Of a DNA stretch of 64,000 nt, positions 55,485-63,665 are shown piece after piece. A program made the position numbers and the translations under genes. Numbering within the stretch: position 1 is the first letter of the stretch; the number at the start of each line of letters is the position of its first letter. The notes beneath the pieces are model-generated. The model was not told the origin of the DNA, searched no databases, and worked only from the letters and a program-made list of their open reading frames with translations. This stretch comes from JBJXHN01 sp046233135 (GTDB lineage Bacteria; Pseudomonadota; Alphaproteobacteria; Rhodospirillales; Rhodospirillaceae). The stretch is from the NCBI GenBank assembly GCA_046233135.1, contig JBJXHN010000001.1:372001-436000 (forward strand). The letters run 5' to 3'.

Positions 55485-56762
55485 ATGGCCGAGATCGTCG
55501 ATATCCATGCCCGGGAAATTCTGGATTCCCGCGGCAATCCTACGGTGGAAGTGGACGTGCTGCTGGAAAGCGGTGCCTTCGGCCGGGCGGCCGTGCCGTC
55601 GGGGGCCTCCACGGGGGTGCATGAAGCCGTCGAACTGCGGGACGGCGACGACAGCCGCTTCCTGGGCAAGGGCGTGCTGCGCGCCGTCGAGTCCGTGAAT
55701 GGCGAACTGTTCAGCGCCCTTGTCGGCCTGGACGCCGAAGAGCAGCTGCTGATCGACCACACCATGATCGACCTGGACGGCACCCCGAACAAGGGGCGTC
55801 TGGGCGCCAACGCCATTCTCGGGGTTTCGCTGGCGGTGGCCAAGGCGGCGGCCGAGAACGCCGAACTGCCGCTCTACCGCTATATCGGCGGCGCGCGCGC
55901 CCATGTGCTGCCGGTGCCGATGATGAACATCATCAACGGCGGCCAGCATGCCGACAATCCCATCGACATCCAGGAATTCATGATCATGCCCGTCAGCGCC
56001 CCCACGGTGGCCGACGGCATCCGCATGGGCGCCGAGGTGTTCCATGCCCTGAAGAAGAAGCTGAAGAGCGCCGGCCATGGCACCAATGTCGGCGACGAAG
56101 GCGGCTTCGCCCCCAACCTGGCCAGTGCCGACGAAGCTCTGACCTTCATCATGGGGGCCATCGAAGCCGCCGGCCTGAAGCCCGGTGAAGACGTGATGCT
56201 GGCCCTGGATGCGGCGTCCAGCGAGTTCTTCAAGGACGGCAAGTACGTACTGGAAGGCGAAGGCAAGACCCTGGATGGCGCGGGCATCGTCGACTATTAC
56301 GAAAAGCTGTGCAACGCCTACCCGATCCTGTCCATCGAAGACGGCTGCGCCGAAGACGACTGGGAAGGCTGGGAACTGCTGACCGAACGCCTGGGCACCA
56401 AGGTGCAGTTGGTGGGGGATGATCTGTTCGTGACCAACCCCGAGCGTCTGGCCCAGGGCATCGAAAAGGGTATCGCCAACTCCATCCTGGTGAAGGTTAA
56501 CCAGATCGGCACCCTGTCGGAAACCCTGGAAGCGGTCGAGATGGCCCACAAGGCCGGCTACACCGCCGTCCTGTCCCACCGCTCCGGTGAAACCGAAGAC
56601 GCCACCATCGCCGACATCGCCGTGGCCACCAACTGCGGTCAGATCAAGACCGGTTCCCTGTCCCGCTCCGACCGGCTGGCCAAGTACAACCAGCTGATCC
56701 GCATCGAAGAAGGCCTGGGTCCGATCGCGCTGTATGCCGGCAAGGACATTCTGCGCGGCTAG
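55485..56762 (+). CDS. eno: Enolase
   Basis: Eno (425 residues) dehydrates 2-phosphoglycerate to phosphoenolpyruvate. The signatures AREILDSRGNPTVEVDV, GDEGGFAPN (E205), the Mg-binding ALDAASSEF and SIEDGCAEDDW, catalytic K337 in LVKVNQIGTLSET and SHRSGETED are intact. ATG 55485 has GGAG at 8 nt; an upstream in-frame GTG (55476) overlaps that site and is not used. It closes the tpiA-eno series. A copy of a dispersed ~110-bp repeat begins 26 nt after its stop and a strong terminator lies 230 nt downstream. Confidence 0.98.
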   Translation: MAEIVDIHAREILDSRGNPTVEVDVLLESGAFGRAAVPSGASTGVHEAVELRDGDDSRFLGKGVLRAVESVNGELFSALVGLDAEEQLLIDHTMIDLDGTPNKGRLGANAILGVSLAVAKAAAENAELPLYRYIGGARAHVLPVPMMNIINGGQHADNPIDIQEFMIMPVSAPTVADGIRMGAEVFHALKKKLKSAGHGTNVGDEGGFAPNLASADEALTFIMGAIEAAGLKPGEDVMLALDAASSEFFKDGKYVLEGEGKTLDGAGIVDYYEKLCNAYPILSIEDGCAEDDWEGWELLTERLGTKVQLVGDDLFVTNPERLAQGIEKGIANSILVKVNQIGTLSETLEAVEMAHKAGYTAVLSHRSGETEDATIADIAVATNCGQIKTGSLSRSDRLAKYNQLIRIEEGLGPIALYAGKDILRG

Positions 56763-56787
56763 AGCGTTTACGGTCGCTTCGTACGGT

Positions 56788-56896
56788 CTAGTGCACTAAC
56801 ACATTCAGATAATTCAGCGGTCAGTGCACTAGGACTTTGTTTATGCATCAACTTTCCAAACTTCGGCTGATGCCTTCGTTTGGGTCGATGCACTAG
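56788..56896 (+). repeat. Dispersed ~110-bp repeat, copy A
   Basis: This element starts with CTAGTGCACT and contains three occurrences of TGCACTAG. Its first 45 bp form a perfect 10-bp terminal inverted repeat (56788-56797 with 56823-56832). Its second part (to 56896) is another imperfect hairpin. The reverse complement of 62571-62680 matches it over the whole length at roughly four of five bases, including CACTTTCCAAACT-like and GATGCACTAG segments. It carries no coding capacity and resembles a REP/MITE-type palindromic unit. Confidence 0.8.
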
Positions 56897-56992
56897 GATA
56901 TTGGTTTTAAAGCAAATACGTCGTCGCGGACGATTCCGTCCGCTCGGGATTTGCTCTAACCTTCGGATCGTCTTCGAAGGGACGATAAGAAA

Positions 56993-57028
56993 GGCGGTGC
57001 CTCCGGCGTTGGAGGCACCGCTTTTTTC
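56993..57028. terminator. Strong bidirectional terminator after eno
   Basis: A perfect 11-bp stem (56994-57004 with 57011-57021) with a 6-nt loop is followed on the plus strand by six T (57022-57027). On the minus strand it is followed by CTTTCTTAT, which can serve the convergent methyltransferase ending at 57061. Confidence 0.9.
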
Positions 57029-57060
57029 CGTTTCCGGGGTCTGGAACCCGATGGCGGCGG

Positions 57061-57690
57061 TCAGGCCGGCTTGCGGCCCGACGCGACGAAGACGCTGATG
57101 GCGGCCGCGTCTCCGCCGCATTCCGAGGTGGACTCGCAGGTCTCGCCGACGCAATCCACGGCGACATCGGTGAACCCCGCCTCGGTATACCAGCGGGCGA
57201 TGGCGCTGCGGTCGAAGCCCATCCAGCGATCATTGTGCTCGGTGCGCAGGAAATCGTGGCTGTGGGCGTCCAGGTCGGTGATCACCGACATCCCGCCCGG
57301 CCGGGTGACCCGGAACATCTCCTTGATTGCCGCACCCGGGTCCTCGACATGGTGCAGGTACATGTTGGCGAAGGTGTAGTCCACCGCTCCATCGCTCAGC
57401 GGCAGGGCCTGTGCCTCGCCCTGCAGGGTGGTGATCAGGTTGCTGGTGCCGAGTTTGCGGTTCAATACGTCCAGCATCTCCTGAACGGCGTCTATGGCGA
57501 TGACCGCCACGCCCCGCTCCACCAGGCCTTCGGAGATGAAGCCGGTTCCCGCGCCCAGGTCGGCCGCAACCGTTCCCTGGCGGACGCCGGCCACCTGATA
57601 GGCCTTGTCCCGTAGACCGGTCGAGAAAAAACCGGTGCGCATCGTATCCCAATCTTCGGCGACGGCCTTGAAATAGGACTCGCTGGTCAT
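57061..57690 (-). CDS. Class I SAM-dependent methyltransferase
   Basis: This 209-residue protein has the Rossmann methyltransferase core: motif I AADLGAGTGF (residues ~42-51), the acidic loop IAIDAVQEMLD, motif II LPLSDGAVDYTFANMYLHH and motif III VTRPGGMSVITDLD. The substrate is unknown. The C-terminal region has an unusual cysteine set, VDCVGETCESTSECGG, recalling small-molecule or metalloid methyltransferases, but this is weak evidence. ATG 57690 follows GGGGGTG; the open frame further upstream is leader. A palindrome at 57752-57767 in the AT-rich upstream DNA may be its operator. The gene lies inside the segment flanked by the two ~110-bp repeats. Confidence 0.82.
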   Translation of the reverse strand: MTSESYFKAVAEDWDTMRTGFFSTGLRDKAYQVAGVRQGTVAADLGAGTGFISEGLVERGVAVIAIDAVQEMLDVLNRKLGTSNLITTLQGEAQALPLSDGAVDYTFANMYLHHVEDPGAAIKEMFRVTRPGGMSVITDLDAHSHDFLRTEHNDRWMGFDRSAIARWYTEAGFTDVAVDCVGETCESTSECGGDAAAISVFVASGRKPA

Positions 57691-57751
57691 GACACCCCCG
57701 TTCGAGAAATGGTCCGAGATCGAAGCGCCACACCGTGACGCGTCTTCCTCT

Positions 57752-57767
57752 AAATATAACCATATTC
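57752..57767. promoter_or_regulatory. Candidate operator palindrome upstream of the methyltransferase
   Basis: ATATTCCTAGAAATAT is a 16-bp palindrome with one mismatched pair. It lies about 60-80 nt upstream of the methyltransferase ATG in a locally AT-rich stretch. Its position suits a repressor or activator site; the cognate regulator is not encoded in the window and cannot be named. Confidence 0.35.
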
Positions 57768-57887
57768 CTAGAAATATCGTCATTTAAATTGATCCGACCC
57801 CAAAACGCCCACCGGGCGGCGGAGGGATCTCCGTCGCCCGGTGGTCGGTCTTGAGCCTTCGAAGCGGCTGCTCAATAAAGTCGTTGT

Positions 57888-58289
57888 TCAAGTATCGTTG
57901 ACGCATTCCCAGCTGAAGCCGGTCACGGTGATGGCATCCGTATACAAGGCGGAACAGACCCGCCAGGACACACCAGGAGGAACAAGTTCATTGTCACAGG
58001 TCAGCGACCCTTCCCGTTGATCACTGCGCTGGAAAGAGCATGTGGCCGTGCAGGCTTTCCATTCGACACCGGGTTCGGAGGCCTTGACCACCAGGCGCTG
58101 CCCAAGGGCTTCGTGTACTGTCGTGCAGACCAAACCGATGTCCTGCGGCAAGGAAGCCTGTTGTTGGGGGACAGAAGTTGTTGCGTTTTCACTCACCGCC
58201 GCCGCGTTGACCGACAGGCCCATAGCAACCACCAACAGCCCTGCAGCCAGAAGGTAACGGCCATGCTTTGTGGAGAACGGGAAGGTCAT
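57888..58289 (-). CDS. Secreted cysteine-containing protein of unknown function
   Basis: This 133-residue protein has a classical signal peptide (hydrophobic core residues ~12-28, probable cleavage after NAAA near residue 31). The mature part of about 100 residues has six cysteines (C55, C79, C83, C97, C111, C127), enough for three disulfides, which fits a folded periplasmic or secreted domain. I recognise no family. ATG 58289 has a strong AGGAGG at 7 nt. A long AT-rich promoter region lies upstream. The gene is flanked by the methyltransferase and, across a gap, by the triple-SBP sensor, all on the minus strand. Confidence 0.8.
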   Translation of the reverse strand: MTFPFSTKHGRYLLAAGLLVVAMGLSVNAAAVSENATTSVPQQQASLPQDIGLVCTTVHEALGQRLVVKASEPGVEWKACTATCSFQRSDQREGSLTCDNELVPPGVSWRVCSALYTDAITVTGFSWECVNDT

Positions 58290-58836
58290 TGTGTTGCCTC
58301 CTGGGCATCAAGGCCCGGCGCTGTTAACCATCATTGAATTACGAAGATCCTACGATATCCATTTTAAAAAATGAAGGCCTATCTCTTGGCTATATTAGTA
58401 GACCATTGCAGCTTTATTTTTATAAAATGCGGTCTTTTCTAAGACTAATGCTCTAGTCATCTTAAACGAAAGGGATATGTTGATATCGATTAACAGGTGT
58501 TCATGACGTCACAAGGTATATATAGTATGGCTTGGTTTAAGGCCAGTGCAAAGAAACGTGGAGGTTATTGCTTGAAGGGAAGCAGCCATGCCTTCCGGGC
58601 ATGTCTCAGTAACGGTCGGAAACATTTCCGACCGTTTAGTTGAACAGACTCAACGGGATAGAGGAGGAGAGGTCAGGCAAAAACAAGCAGTAAGAAGTTG
58701 TCTGGATTATAGGTGAGTTTTTATCTAAAGGCCGGCTTTGTTTCGCACCCGACTCCTCCTGGTCTGCGGGCGATGGCGGAATGAGTTGGGCTGGTCGGGT
58801 GGGATCGCAGAGGGGGGCGGGCGCGCACATGGCCCC
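58290..58836. other. 547-bp AT-rich intergenic region
   Basis: This region upstream of the secreted-protein gene and downstream of the sensor gene is clearly AT-rich from about 58330 to 58560. It presumably carries the promoter of the secreted-protein gene. It contains a strong stem-loop at 58611-58636 and a smaller CATGCC/GGGCATG hairpin near 58587-58602. No ORF with a ribosome site was found; a small RNA is possible because of the stacked hairpins. Confidence 0.4.
58611..58637. terminator. Symmetric stem-loop, probable terminator
   Basis: AACGGTCGGAA at 58611-58621 pairs perfectly with 58626-58636 around a 4-nt loop. On the plus strand TTT and on the minus strand a short mixed T stretch follow, so the T runs are weak. 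It may end the sensor transcript, whose stop is 200 nt away. Confidence 0.5.
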
Positions 58837-61800
58837 TCAGCGCAATGGGGAGCGCAAGCCGATGGCGGAGAGGTCATCCCGGCGGGATTCATTCCCCTGG
58901 TATAGGCGGAGCTGTTCTGCAATCTCGACACCGATACGGGGCATCGGCTCGCCCCCGAGGGTTTCGAGCAGACCGACCAACCGCTTTTTGCCAAAGGACC
59001 GCCGTTTTGGACCCCCGATTTGATCGATCAAGCCGTCCGACGCCATGATCAGGCCGGTATCGGCGCTGATCGGGACCATATGGTTCGTAAACTCGATTTG
59101 CCAGGGGATACGGCGGTATCCGATGCCCATTCGATCGCCCTTCAGCTCCCGCACCCGACATCCGGTCGTTCTGTCGGAGGGCCGGCCGGGTGGATCGACG
59201 ACGAAAAGCGAAAAACGCGCACCGGAATAGATCACGTGATCGGTCTGGGAAAAGGGCAGGTAGACAACGCCCATTTCCAATCCGTCGTCCGACGCCCCTT
59301 TCTCCACCGTCTCCTGCCCTAATCCGCTTTTGATCAAGCGATGGGCTTCGGCCATCAGGCCACCGCAATCTCCGGGAGCGGTGCTGTTGAGCGCCTGCCT
59401 GAGGGCACCATTGGTGATCAGCGTCATGAACGCGCCGGGAACGCCGTGGCCGGTACAATCCGCCAGGATCACGAGATAGCCGTTGCCCCATTGCTGGAAC
59501 CAATAGACGTCGCCGCCGACGATGTTGAGGGGCTCCCAGAGCGTAAAGTGGTCCGGTATCGCCTTGGCAACGTCGGCCGAGTTGGAGAGCACCGCACGTT
59601 GGATGCGGCTGGCATACCGCAAGCTGTCGAGAATGTTCTGGTTGGCTACCCGCAATTCCCGATTGGCGTCTTCCAGTTCCCCATTGGCGGTCTCCAGGGC
59701 CATTTTTGCCCGATGGCTTTCGTCCAGCGACGCATTCAAGCCGTCATTCAAATTCCGGATACGGCGGTTCAGGCGGACAAGGTACATGACCCAGGCGATG
59801 ATCACCGCTGCAGCGAGAAGCGCGATCGCCAGGATCCGCCAGATCAGGGCGTAGTCGGTTTCCTTTTCCAGCCGGATCGCCAGCCACTTATCGAGAATTT
59901 TCTTCTTTTCCTGAACGCCCAGGCTGGAAACCGCGCTGTCCAGAATGGCCAGCAGCTCCGGCTGGTCGTTGCGGACCCCCATGCTCAACGTCCAGTCCCA
60001 AGGGAACTGGCGGCCGATTTTCAGATCCTGTGACATGTCGCCGGTAAGGAGCTGGTAGCTGGCGCTGATCCTGTCCGTAAAAAAGGCCGCCAGTTCCCCG
60101 GAGGCCACTTTCCGATAGGCGTCGGCCGTGCTTTTTACGGGAACAAGAATGAGCGATGGATACTGATCCTTCAGGATCTCGGCAAAGGAATAGCTGTCGA
60201 TGATGCCGACCGGCTGGCCGGTCCACTGGTCCAGATTCTCCGGAATGTCGGTGTCGTTTCGGGTCACGGCCACCAAGGGTGAAAAGACATACGGGATGGT
60301 GAAGTCGAGGTAGGCCTTTCGGTCCACCGTTTCCATGGCCAGGGGAAGAACATCACAGTCCCGGTTCTTGACCCGTTCGAGAGATTCGGCCCAGGAGGCG
60401 GTCGGAACCAAATTGAATTTGATGCCGATACGCCGGGCGAAAATGTCGACAAAGTCGGCTGACAGGCCCTGGTGTTCGCTGCGGGCATCGAGCCATTCGA
60501 AGGGACGCCAGTCCGGGTCGATGCACAGGCGAAGGACACCCAGGTCGCTCAGATACTGCCTCTGCTCCCGCGTCAGGTCTATCACACCGGTTCCATTGGC
60601 GCTGGTCGGGGCGGCCCATCGGGGCGAGGATTCGGTTGTTTCACTGGGTGTGCCGCCGGGCTGCTGCCCTTCCTCAGCGGAGGCGCCAATGTGGAACCAG
60701 CGCGTTTCCAAAGCTTTCAATTCCGCCGGCGAGATCTGAGCGATCGTCTTGTCGAGAATGTCGCGCAACAGGGGCCAATCCGATCTGACGGCGGCTGCCA
60801 GGCCGTTATCATTCATGCCGGTCAGTGTGTAGGAGATAGCGAGATTGGGAAAATAGAGCGTTTTCAAGGCGTAGCCGGCGTTTGCAAAGGACATGACGGC
60901 CGCGTCGGCTTCACCGCTTCGCACCGCCATCAAGGAGTCTTCGATCGCTGCCCTGGTGATGATCTTGTAGCCGGCATAATGCGGATTGGCCGGCAAAGTC
61001 TTGTTCATCATCGCGCCTTTTTGCAGAACAAGAGTCTTTCCGACAAAGTCCTCTGGCGCACGGATCGGATTGTCATCCCGGGTAACCAGGACATAGGACA
61101 TGTTAAAGTAGAAATCGGTAAATAGCGCGAATTTTTTCCGCTCCTCATTTACGCCCGCTACGGGAAGAACATCGAGTTCCCGTTTTCTGAGCAGCTCGAC
61201 CAATTCTTTCCAGGAATAGCCGTTGATGAAGGCGAAATTAATGCCGAGCCTTTCTTCGATCAGTCGCATCAGGTCGATGGAGTATCCCTGAGGCTTGCCG
61301 TCGACCACGAAATCCATGGGAGCCCAGTCTTCTTCATTGGCGATGCGGATAACCGGGTGATCTTTCAGCCACTGCCGTTCCTCCGTCGTCAGCCAGGCTT
61401 GAGAAGTTGGCTCTTGTTCGGCAGCAGGGGTGTTCGCGTGAGTATCCGACGGGTCGTCCACCTGAAGCCAGGCAGCAGCCAGCGCATGCTTTTCCTCCGG
61501 TGTTGTCCGATCCAGGGCCTTGTCGAGAATATCGCGCAGGAGCGGCCAGTCTGACCGGATGCCGATCGCGATGCCGGGGTCGTTAACGTCTTCGAAAGTA
61601 TGAGAGACCACCAAGTTGGGCAGGAACAGGGCATTGAGATAGTAGTCGGCCATGGGCCTGGAGAGGATCGCCGCATCGGCCTCGTGATTATTGACGGCGA
61701 GAAGCTGATTTTCTGGGGAATCACGCTCAACCCTGTGATGATCGCCATGCAGGGCGCTTTTTAAAACGTTTTCGTTGATTGTCCATGCCCCGGCAAGGGC

Positions 61801-62268
61801 AAGCGATTTTCCAGACAATTGCTCCGGTTTGCGAATGGGATCCGCATGCCGGGATATCAGGACATAGCCCTGTTTATAGTAAGGTGTTGTATAATTGGTG
61901 TGTTTTGCACTTCTGTCATTTTTTATTGCTGCGGGAAGAATATCAATCTGGCGTTTTCTGAGAAGCTCTTGGAGTTCTTGCCACGAGTGGCCGCTTGAGA
62001 ACTCTACCCTGATGCCCAGTTTCTTTTCCAGAAGCTTGATGAGATCGATGGAATAGCCGCGCGGCTGACCATCGCCCAGAAAGTCCATGGGAGCCCAATC
62101 CTTTTGATTGGCGGCCCGGACAACGGGATGGTCCCGCAGCCACTGACGCTCTTCCGGGGTCAACCACTCGAGGTCCGGGTCCGGGGGAGGAGCCGCTCGG
62201 GTGGACTGCGGGAGAATTGCCGATAGGAAAATAAACCCGAGGAGAAGCAACAGCGATTTCGAGTGCAT
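58837..62268 (-). CDS. Sensor with three SBP domains fused to SpoIIE-type phosphatase
   Basis: This 1143-residue protein has a signal peptide (residues ~1-25) and then three periplasmic solute-binding (SBP_bac_3) domains at about 32-272, 291-527 and 563-800. One transmembrane helix (~808-832), a coiled coil (~835-885) and a PP2C-type SpoIIE phosphatase domain (~900-1140) follow. SBP domains 1 and 2 are close duplicates (EWLTPEERQWL-DHPV versus AWLTTEERQWL-DHPV); the third is divergent. Phosphatase metal ligands look intact: D920 (GGDVYW), D937 (ADCTGHG), D1078 (ASDG) and D1131/D1132 (RRDDLS). It should couple amino-acid-like ligand binding outside to dephosphorylation of an anti-anti-sigma or similar target inside. 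No STAS or anti-sigma gene is adjacent. The start is ATG 62268. Confidence 0.9.
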   Translation of the reverse strand: MHSKSLLLLLGFIFLSAILPQSTRAAPPPDPDLEWLTPEERQWLRDHPVVRAANQKDWAPMDFLGDGQPRGYSIDLIKLLEKKLGIRVEFSSGHSWQELQELLRKRQIDILPAAIKNDRSAKHTNYTTPYYKQGYVLISRHADPIRKPEQLSGKSLALAGAWTINENVLKSALHGDHHRVERDSPENQLLAVNNHEADAAILSRPMADYYLNALFLPNLVVSHTFEDVNDPGIAIGIRSDWPLLRDILDKALDRTTPEEKHALAAAWLQVDDPSDTHANTPAAEQEPTSQAWLTTEERQWLKDHPVIRIANEEDWAPMDFVVDGKPQGYSIDLMRLIEERLGINFAFINGYSWKELVELLRKRELDVLPVAGVNEERKKFALFTDFYFNMSYVLVTRDDNPIRAPEDFVGKTLVLQKGAMMNKTLPANPHYAGYKIITRAAIEDSLMAVRSGEADAAVMSFANAGYALKTLYFPNLAISYTLTGMNDNGLAAAVRSDWPLLRDILDKTIAQISPAELKALETRWFHIGASAEEGQQPGGTPSETTESSPRWAAPTSANGTGVIDLTREQRQYLSDLGVLRLCIDPDWRPFEWLDARSEHQGLSADFVDIFARRIGIKFNLVPTASWAESLERVKNRDCDVLPLAMETVDRKAYLDFTIPYVFSPLVAVTRNDTDIPENLDQWTGQPVGIIDSYSFAEILKDQYPSLILVPVKSTADAYRKVASGELAAFFTDRISASYQLLTGDMSQDLKIGRQFPWDWTLSMGVRNDQPELLAILDSAVSSLGVQEKKKILDKWLAIRLEKETDYALIWRILAIALLAAAVIIAWVMYLVRLNRRIRNLNDGLNASLDESHRAKMALETANGELEDANRELRVANQNILDSLRYASRIQRAVLSNSADVAKAIPDHFTLWEPLNIVGGDVYWFQQWGNGYLVILADCTGHGVPGAFMTLITNGALRQALNSTAPGDCGGLMAEAHRLIKSGLGQETVEKGASDDGLEMGVVYLPFSQTDHVIYSGARFSLFVVDPPGRPSDRTTGCRVRELKGDRMGIGYRRIPWQIEFTNHMVPISADTGLIMASDGLIDQIGGPKRRSFGKKRLVGLLETLGGEPMPRIGVEIAEQLRLYQGNESRRDDLSAIGLRSPLR

Positions 62269-62520
62269 GGTCTGTCCGAATAGGTAGTGCCGACGCCATT
62301 GGTCTCCCGACCCGTTGATGAATGACGGTCCGTGCTACGTGCCATTCTGGAGATCGAGGAGGGGCCGGCTGGTATCGTGACGAGGAACAGGACGGTCTGG
62401 TATGCCGTCTTCGATAATATCACGACCCCAGTTACCAACAAAGGAGTACTACAACCCTACGAACCATATCCCTGTTTGGCCAAGCCATGCCTTTTTTGGC
62501 CGAGGATACCAGCGGGAGTC
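62269..62520. other. Intergenic region upstream of the sensor gene
   Basis: This is the left part of a 422-bp gap between the sensor gene start and sseA. It should contain the sensor promoter on the minus strand. A TTTTTT run within a GGCC-flanked stretch near 62478-62502 could form a small hairpin. Nothing coding was recognised. Confidence 0.35.
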
Positions 62521-62554
62521 CCGTCCCGGCAGGTCCGTATCGCTGCCGGGACGG
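62521..62554. repeat. Perfect 12-bp inverted repeat
   Basis: CCGTCCCGGCAG at 62521-62532 pairs perfectly with 62543-62554 around a 10-nt loop, giving a very stable GC-rich hairpin. It lies just outside copy B of the dispersed repeat. It has no T run in either direction, so a terminator role is not supported. Confidence 0.6.
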
Positions 62555-62570
62555 AACGGGGATGGTACGG

Positions 62571-62680
62571 CTAGTGCATCGATCCAAACGGAGGCGTTAG
62601 CCGGAGTTTGGAAAGTGGATGCGTAAACAAATCCCTCGTGCACTGACCGCCGAATCATTATGAATGGGCCAGTGCGCTAG
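62571..62680 (-). repeat. Dispersed ~110-bp repeat, copy B
   Basis: This copy is inverted relative to 56788-56896. Both boundaries are marked by CTAG-type ends (CTAGTGCATC at 62571 and AGTGCGCTAG at 62671). The internal order of hairpins and the CTTTCCAAACTCCGGCTAACG-like core correspond to copy A. It ends 10 nt from the sseA stop codon, just as copy A begins 26 nt after the eno stop, so both copies sit at gene 3' ends. Confidence 0.8.
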
Positions 62681-62690
62681 GCCGCTCCGC

Positions 62691-63548
62691 TTAGCTCCGC
62701 TCCACCGGATAGGTGGAGATCTCGGCCCATTCGGTCCAGGAGCCGTCGTAGACCGCCACGTCTTCCTTGCCCACCAGGAACGCGCCCAGCGCCAGGAAGC
62801 AGGCGGTGACGCCGGAGCCGCAGGTGGCGATTATCGGTTTGGACAGGTCCACACCGGCCCTGTCGAAGGTTGCCCTGATGCCGTCGGCATCCTTCATCCG
62901 CTTGGTTTCGGGATCCATCAGCTCGGGGAAGGGCAGGTTCAGGCTGCCGGGAATGTGGCCCGTGCGCGGCACCGGGCGCGGTTCCGGCACCGAACCGCCG
63001 AAGCGGTCCGCCGCGCGGGCATCCACTAGCTGTTCGGCCTTGCTGCCGATGTTGGCATGCACCGCCGCCGCGTCGCGCAGCAGGGTGCTGTTCATGCGAG
63101 GGGTGAAGTGGCGCCGGCCCGGCGGGCGGGGCAGGTCGTCCACCGGCCGCTCTTCGGCCAGCCAGGCGCCCAGGCCACCGTCCAGCACCGCCACGTCCTT
63201 GTGGCCGAACAGCCGGAACATCCACCACGCCCGGGCCGCCGCGCAGCCGCCGCCGGCGCGGTCGTAAATCACGATCTTCAGGCCGTCGCCCAGGCCAAGC
63301 TCGCGGCAGGCAGAGGAAAAAGCCACCGGCGAGGGCACCATGTGGGGCAGGGTGGTGTTGCGGTCGGCAATGCGGTCGATGTCGAAGAACACCGCGCCCG
63401 GAATATGGCACTTCTCGTATTCGGACTCCGCCGTGCGGCCTTCGGTGGGCAGAAACCAGCTGGCATCGACGATGCGCAGGTCCGGCATGCCCAGATGGGC
63501 CTGCAGCCATTCGGGGGAGACCAGGGCGTCGGGATTGGCGTAGGTCAT
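62691..63548 (-). CDS. sseA: 3-mercaptopyruvate sulfurtransferase
   Basis: SseA (285 residues) is a tandem rhodanese that transfers sulfane sulfur from 3-mercaptopyruvate. The first, inactive rhodanese domain covers ~8-140 (IVDASWFLP, CHIPGAVFFDID) and the second ~160-280. The active-site loop CGSGVTA (C243) is the form typical of mercaptopyruvate rather than thiosulfate sulfurtransferases. ATG 63548 has AAGGA at 7 nt; the in-frame ATG 63602 is further upstream and less suitable. A cysteine synthase gene lies upstream on the same strand (117-nt gap), so the pair links cysteine synthesis with cysteine-derived sulfur transfer. Confidence 0.95.
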   Translation of the reverse strand: MTYANPDALVSPEWLQAHLGMPDLRIVDASWFLPTEGRTAESEYEKCHIPGAVFFDIDRIADRNTTLPHMVPSPVAFSSACRELGLGDGLKIVIYDRAGGGCAAARAWWMFRLFGHKDVAVLDGGLGAWLAEERPVDDLPRPPGRRHFTPRMNSTLLRDAAAVHANIGSKAEQLVDARAADRFGGSVPEPRPVPRTGHIPGSLNLPFPELMDPETKRMKDADGIRATFDRAGVDLSKPIIATCGSGVTACFLALGAFLVGKEDVAVYDGSWTEWAEISTYPVERS

Positions 63549-63665
63549 TGCGGATCCTTGTCCTTGTCGTTCTTGATCGGGGAAGCGTCTTGGACGTTTC
63601 AATGAAGGGGCCTGCGACAGAGAAGGGCAGGACGAGAAGAGGGGCGGCGTCCGCCTTGCCGGATA

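Noticed and set aside
56788..62680. The repeat-bounded segment as a composite transposon
   Set aside because: No transposase or target-site duplication is visible, and each ~110-bp unit is itself palindromic, which fits a dispersed intergenic repeat better than an IS end.
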